Shown here: positions 31,080-34,749 of the stretch, one piece after another | Position numbering within the stretch: position 1 is the stretch's first letter | Layout: each line of letters opens with the position of its first letter | NCBI GenBank assembly: GCA_964480705.1 | Contig: CAYZPC010000012.1 | Location: 1 to 34,749 of the forward strand | From: VGJJ01 sp964480705 | GTDB taxonomy: Archaea; Iainarchaeota; Iainarchaeia; Iainarchaeales; VGJJ01 | DNA: 34,749 nucleotides | Reading direction: 5' to 3' | Translations under genes and position numbers: made by a program | Notes under the pieces: generated by a model | Seen by the model: the letters and a program-made list of their open reading frames with translations, nothing else | Told to the model about the DNA's origin: nothing | Databases searched by the model: none

Positions 31080-33653
31080 TTATTCAACCGGGTCAATGGA
31101 AATCATTTCAGTGGAGCCAATTCCCCCACCAATGTCAACGGGCATGGGCGTGTTATAATAAATTCCGCCCAGTCCTGTATACACGCGAAGCGCGTTGAGG
31201 AAGGGTTGAATTTCCTTGACTTCCATTCCCGCTTCTAATCGAATGGTTTTGCTCGTGGTGCCATCCGTGATGGTGATGGTTTCAATTTGACCATCCGCAC
31301 AACCCGGGCAGCCGAATGTTTCTTCTAAATTTTGGAACGCGGGCCAATCTAAATTCTCTACCACATCATCGTACTGTGAATACGCGGGATTTTCATACGT
31401 GTTCGTATACCCGGGTTCTCCTCCCGTAAAGTTTGTTTGACGAATTTTTGTTTTCGTCAATTCCACTTCCTGATACCCGCAGGGGCCGGCGCAGAAGCTT
31501 CCTTCCACGCGCGAAATTATTTTGAGATTCTTTGGGATGTTCACGAAATTAATGGTTTTGATTTCATGCAAATCCGACAACGCATTGGCTTTGATTATTT
31601 TGTCTGAAATGGTGTACAACACATCTCCAATGAATAAGGAGCGTTTGACTTGGTATTGCCAGTCGTAATAATATCCTGACTTCAAGTCCATTTCCTCATC
31701 CACATGCGTGATGCGGCCGCGCTCTTCAAATCCATCTGCTAGAGTTACATTGTAGACAAATGCTCCTTGAAAAACGGGTTCACCGTACGCGGGCCAATCT
31801 CTCCAATCGCCAATTCCTTGTTCAATGTTATTTTTCTGGTCCTCTGAAATCTCGTGCAAATAAATGGGGAGCACGAGGAGATTCTTTTCCGCATCAAACA
31901 AGAACGCATGGTGGTCTTGCAATGCAAATGAGTCTGTTCCTCTGTCGCCGATGATGAGCGAGTGCATCTGCACGGGGTTCTCTACATCGGACACATCAAA
32001 GATGGCTAACTTCATTCCTAAGTAATAGGCGAAGTCTCCCGACTTGGATGTTTCGGTGTCTTTTCCCACTCCAATAATGTGTGTTTCATCAATGGGGTGC
32101 AAATAATCCGAATACCCGGGGATTTTTAGTTTTCCTAAAACCTTCGGGTTCGTGGCATCGGACAAATCCAACACAAACAACGGGTCAATTTGTCGGAACG
32201 TCACTAAATATGCACGGTCTCCCATGAAGCGAGCGGAATAAATTCGTTCGCTCGGAGCCAAATCTTCTATTGCACCCACTTGCTCCATGTCCTCATCAAA
32301 AATGAAAACGTGGTTGGCCTGTTGCACAATAGGTTCGGGCTGTCCACCACCCATGGGCCAGGGAGTATTATCCCATTCTGCATCCGTTGTAGTGGCAATG
32401 CGGAAGAAACCCTTGTGTTCATCCATGGAAAATTGATTGAGAACGCGTCCTGCAGCAGTGCCCTTTCCTTCATACTCGACGCGACCATCATTCAATGAAA
32501 ATTTGTGAATAATCGTTTTAGTCGTGTTATCCTGTGCTACTGGAACCGTCGTGTCGGGTGCGTCTTCATCCACTGGCGTGGTGGTGCTTGCGGTGGAAAC
32601 GGTAGTGTCTCCTTCACGCACGGTTGCAAAGGGCATGACGGGGCCGTAATAATAATTCCACTGCGTGTGGGCGAGGTACAAATTATCCTCGGACGCGTAC
32701 ACGGTTTCCGCACTTCCCACAATGGTTTCCTTGCTGAACGAAAGAGTGTCAACATTCAACGAACCAATGGTCACAAAGCTCTGTGCGTAAATGGGGCGCA
32801 AATACCCAATGTCCGTTGGAACGGCGAGGGGTTTCTCGACACCATCTTCCACATACGGGGGGATAATAGAATCGGTTCGGTCATTATTTTCACTGTCTAA
32901 GATTTGATAATCCGGGTATGCTTGCATGACAAAATACACATCATTTCCAATCATGCGAGAGGAAACATAGCTTCCAGTGAAGGCAAGTTCTTTTTCAAGA
33001 GTAGGATTTTCTTTGTCTGAAATATCATACACATTCACAATGGACTTGGAATAATTCCAGTAGGGGGGATAAATATATCCGCCAAATCCGGGAGAGGCTA
33101 TTTTAGCATCATATGGGTATTCTCGCTGTTCATATTTGGTTCCGAACAAAACAAGTTTGTCTCCATTCACAAACATTTGCGAGGGAGTAATCGTGTCTAA
33201 GTTGAGTGTTTTCACCACGCGCGCTTCATCCGCGGGATACGCAAGGGTAATGATGAGTTTGTTTTTGTAAAAAGCGTAAATGTATTTTCCATCTGTTTTC
33301 ACAATGTCCGCTTCATCAACGCCTTGAACTTGAACATTGGTGTTGGAATAGGAGGGTGCGGGTGTTCCTGTTGACGAACCGCCGCTAGCGTCATTGGCTT
33401 TAGACTCGGCCATTGTCGGAAGCGTGCTTCCGCGAACCGCATACTGTCCGGAGCCGCTCTGTTGCGCCTGCATGAATGCAGAAACAATTTCTGCTTCACT
33501 TGAAAAATGAGGAATTACTTTTGGATCGAGCGTATCGTTGGGAGTGAAAATAGAATTTGTCGTAGGGTTTGTTTGAACCAGCGCAAAAAGGAGTGCGGCT
33601 CCAATAATTGCTAAGCCGATTCCTGCGATGGGAATACTTCCATTGGGTTTCAT
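31080..33653 (-). CDS. Secreted beta-propeller domain protein
   Basis: An 857-residue protein from the ATG at 33653. An N-terminal hydrophobic helix (about 9-28) exports or anchors it. A low-complexity Ser/Gly/Thr stretch follows, then NVQVQGVDEADIVKTDGKYI, the opening motif of the C-terminal beta-propeller family (PF09826 type) found in archaea and some bacteria. Repeating strand motifs (VNVYDISDKENP, LFVLDLSDATNP, LAIFDVSDVENP) mark the blades. Two C-x2-C-like groups lie near the end (FCAGPCG and FGCPGCADG). The function is unknown; cell-surface binding or an enzyme scaffold are guesses. TTTAAATA near 33698-33705 and AAGGAG at 33667-33672 support this ATG over the TTG at 33674. Confidence 0.85.
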   Translation of the reverse strand: MKPNGSIPIAGIGLAIIGAALLFALVQTNPTTNSIFTPNDTLDPKVIPHFSSEAEIVSAFMQAQQSGSGQYAVRGSTLPTMAESKANDASGGSSTGTPAPSYSNTNVQVQGVDEADIVKTDGKYIYAFYKNKLIITLAYPADEARVVKTLNLDTITPSQMFVNGDKLVLFGTKYEQREYPYDAKIASPGFGGYIYPPYWNYSKSIVNVYDISDKENPTLEKELAFTGSYVSSRMIGNDVYFVMQAYPDYQILDSENNDRTDSIIPPYVEDGVEKPLAVPTDIGYLRPIYAQSFVTIGSLNVDTLSFSKETIVGSAETVYASEDNLYLAHTQWNYYYGPVMPFATVREGDTTVSTASTTTPVDEDAPDTTVPVAQDNTTKTIIHKFSLNDGRVEYEGKGTAAGRVLNQFSMDEHKGFFRIATTTDAEWDNTPWPMGGGQPEPIVQQANHVFIFDEDMEQVGAIEDLAPSERIYSARFMGDRAYLVTFRQIDPLFVLDLSDATNPKVLGKLKIPGYSDYLHPIDETHIIGVGKDTETSKSGDFAYYLGMKLAIFDVSDVENPVQMHSLIIGDRGTDSFALQDHHAFLFDAEKNLLVLPIYLHEISEDQKNNIEQGIGDWRDWPAYGEPVFQGAFVYNVTLADGFEERGRITHVDEEMDLKSGYYYDWQYQVKRSLFIGDVLYTISDKIIKANALSDLHEIKTINFVNIPKNLKIISRVEGSFCAGPCGYQEVELTKTKIRQTNFTGGEPGYTNTYENPAYSQYDDVVENLDWPAFQNLEETFGCPGCADGQIETITITDGTTSKTIRLEAGMEVKEIQPFLNALRVYTGLGGIYYNTPMPVDIGGGIGSTEMISIDPVE

Positions 33654-33757
33654 AGTGATAACACGCTCCTTCAATTTCTATATCGTGCGCGCGGAAGTTT
33701 AAATACTACTTTCAATACCAAGGGAAAGGCCTAAACCTCGAGAAAAAGCAAACGGGG

Positions 33758-33985
33758 CTATTCTTCTGCGGGGAGGGAGCGAATAAGATGCTTCGAGCGG
33801 GAATATGCCCAGAGAATTCCAACTAAACACGCGGTGGCAATGAGATAATATACTAATGAATCGATTAAATCGCGGTTGAGCTGATAGACAATTCCCTCAA
33901 TGAGGGTGAACGTGAAAATAGCCAATAGGATGAGTGTGCTCGTGAGCAAGAGAATAATCTTCACGGAATCGGCAAACTCAGACAT
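33758..33985 (-). CDS. Small two-helix membrane protein
   Basis: A 75-residue protein with two hydrophobic helices at about 9-32 and 42-61, a short polar loop and a charged tail (RSKHLIRSLPAEE). No family is recognised. An in-frame GTG at 34000 is possible, but TATAAAAATA at 34011-34020 is centred about 31 bases from the ATG at 33985 and only 16 from the GTG, too near for a promoter. I therefore chose the ATG. It lies between two exported proteins in the same direction. Confidence 0.55.
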   Translation of the reverse strand: MSEFADSVKIILLLTSTLILLAIFTFTLIEGIVYQLNRDLIDSLVYYLIATACLVGILWAYSRSKHLIRSLPAEE

Positions 33986-34075
33986 AGTGAGAGAAACCAC
34001 CCGGCGGGAGTATAAAAATATGCGGGTGCGTGTTGCGCGGTCACAGGGAGGGAGTAAAGGTAAACCCGCTCATTA

Positions 34076-34749
34076 TTACCCGTTATAGGTCCAAATCGTA
34101 TTCGTGTCCACGTTGAAATCTCTCCCCCGAATGGAAGCATTCACATCATATCCTGCGCGCGTGCCATTGCTATCATTGGGCATGGTGTAAGAAATGGAGT
34201 ATCTCCAGGGTACTTCAGTGGAGCCTGATAAGGCAATGCTGAATGGCGAGGTGGTGAGTTCATCTACTGACAAACCTAGAATGATTTTTTTTGTAACTGT
34301 CGTTGTGGCATTGAGGTCGTAAGTAATAATCAGTGTCAAGGATGACCCAACTAAAAAATAACCAGATGATGAATAATTGTGATCGACATTCGTGTCAGTA
34401 TAGTTGAGAGAATATTCAATGATTGGTTGTGAAACACCAAGGCCTGTAATTGGTGTCAATGTTCCGTATGGGATATCTGAAAAAATATTAACATCAAAAC
34501 GTGTTGGATACGAACTAGCATTGGCTGGAAAAATTCTAAAATTATTTTCATCAAGCGAATGGCCCCAGCGTAATCCCCTATTCGTGCGGCCTGAAAGATT
34601 ATTATCTGCGATTGTAGAATTCAAATCCAAAAAAATACTCGTATTGGAATCGCGACCTAGCTGGAATAAATTGGATTGATAGCGAAGCAGATTTGTTTCG
34701 GTTGAAAGCGCACTGGGAACGCGCCCCGTGATTTTTACAATTGCCCAAT
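34076..34749 (-). CDS. Surface protein, C-terminal part (5' end outside window)
   Basis: The frame is open from its stop at 34076 to the window edge (at least 224 residues), so the TTG at 34630 is not the start. The visible part is rich in Asn, Ser, Thr and aromatic residues, with alternating strand patterns and at least nine Asn-x-Ser/Thr sequons (for example NST, NYT, NYS, NAT, NDS, NGT, NAS). It has no cysteine, no membrane helix at the C-terminus and no catalytic motif. This composition fits an exported, N-glycosylated beta-rich surface protein or pilin-like adhesin. Its anchor or signal peptide would lie outside the window. Confidence 0.65.
   Translation of the reverse strand, partial: WAIVKITGRVPSALSTETNLLRYQSNLFQLGRDSNTSIFLDLNSTIADNNLSGRTNRGLRWGHSLDENNFRIFPANASSYPTRFDVNIFSDIPYGTLTPITGLGVSQPIIEYSLNYTDTNVDHNYSSSGYFLVGSSLTLIITYDLNATTTVTKKIILGLSVDELTTSPFSIALSGSTEVPWRYSISYTMPNDSNGTRAGYDVNASIRGRDFNVDTNTIWTYNG

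Noticed and set aside
1..34749. Insertion sequences, CRISPR arrays or prophage
   Set aside because: No transposase, integrase, cas gene or regularly spaced repeat array is seen in any frame.

Overview
The window is a piece of an archaeal chromosome, most likely from a DPANN-type lineage. The archaeal signs are ribosomal protein eL42 (L44e), an archaeal RecJ-like DHH nuclease, a HerA-type ATPase, a class III signal peptide pilin with its ATPase and two TadB/TadC-like membrane proteins, and many genes whose ATG lies about 25 bases downstream of an A/T-rich TATA-like box (leaderless mRNAs). Genus and species cannot be read from the sequence. Coding density is high. There is no insertion sequence, CRISPR array or rRNA, and no gene-free stretch exceeds 300 bases.

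Layout. 1-190: the end of a ferredoxin gene. 294-365: tRNA-Ala(CGC). 467-4708: a truncated voltage-sensor-like membrane protein, a large HerA-type ATPase, and two small proteins, one possibly TBP-like. 4781-4863: tRNA-Ser(CGA) on the minus strand. 4985-7754: two unrecognised proteins and eL42. 7934-11713: a membrane protein and an SMC-like protein with a Rad50-type zinc hook in place of the hinge. 11751-14618: an HExxH membrane protein, the RecJ-like nuclease and a small secreted protein. 14642-25395: genes for all seven enzymes of the bacterial-type MEP (non-mevalonate) isoprenoid pathway. These are ispH-ispE on the minus strand, dxr-ispD-Nudix-ispF as an overlapping plus-strand operon, dxs alone, and ispG followed by a JAMM metalloprotease. 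They are interspersed with a His-rich membrane protein and a sulfatase. 26533-30818: a minus-strand type IV pilus-like locus. 30927-31009: tRNA-Ser(UGA). 31080-34749: a secreted beta-propeller protein, a small membrane protein and the end of a glycosylatable surface protein.

How the genes fit together. Most archaea make isoprenoids by a mevalonate route. This cluster could supply IPP and DMAPP for ether lipids from pyruvate and glyceraldehyde-3-phosphate, with the Nudix protein possibly acting on or interconverting the diphosphates. IspG and IspH need iron-sulfur clusters and electrons, which a ferredoxin could supply. The DXS is divergent at residues that bind substrate in bacterial enzymes.

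The most unusual signals are these. (1) A two-hairpin element of about 55 bases, with a shared 8-base loop (NTTYCGTN) and co-varying stems, abuts all three tRNA genes. (2) An SMC head pair is joined by a central CPIC zinc hook. (3) A complete MEP pathway sits in an archaeal background. (4) One TATA box lies at equal distances from two divergent leaderless genes.
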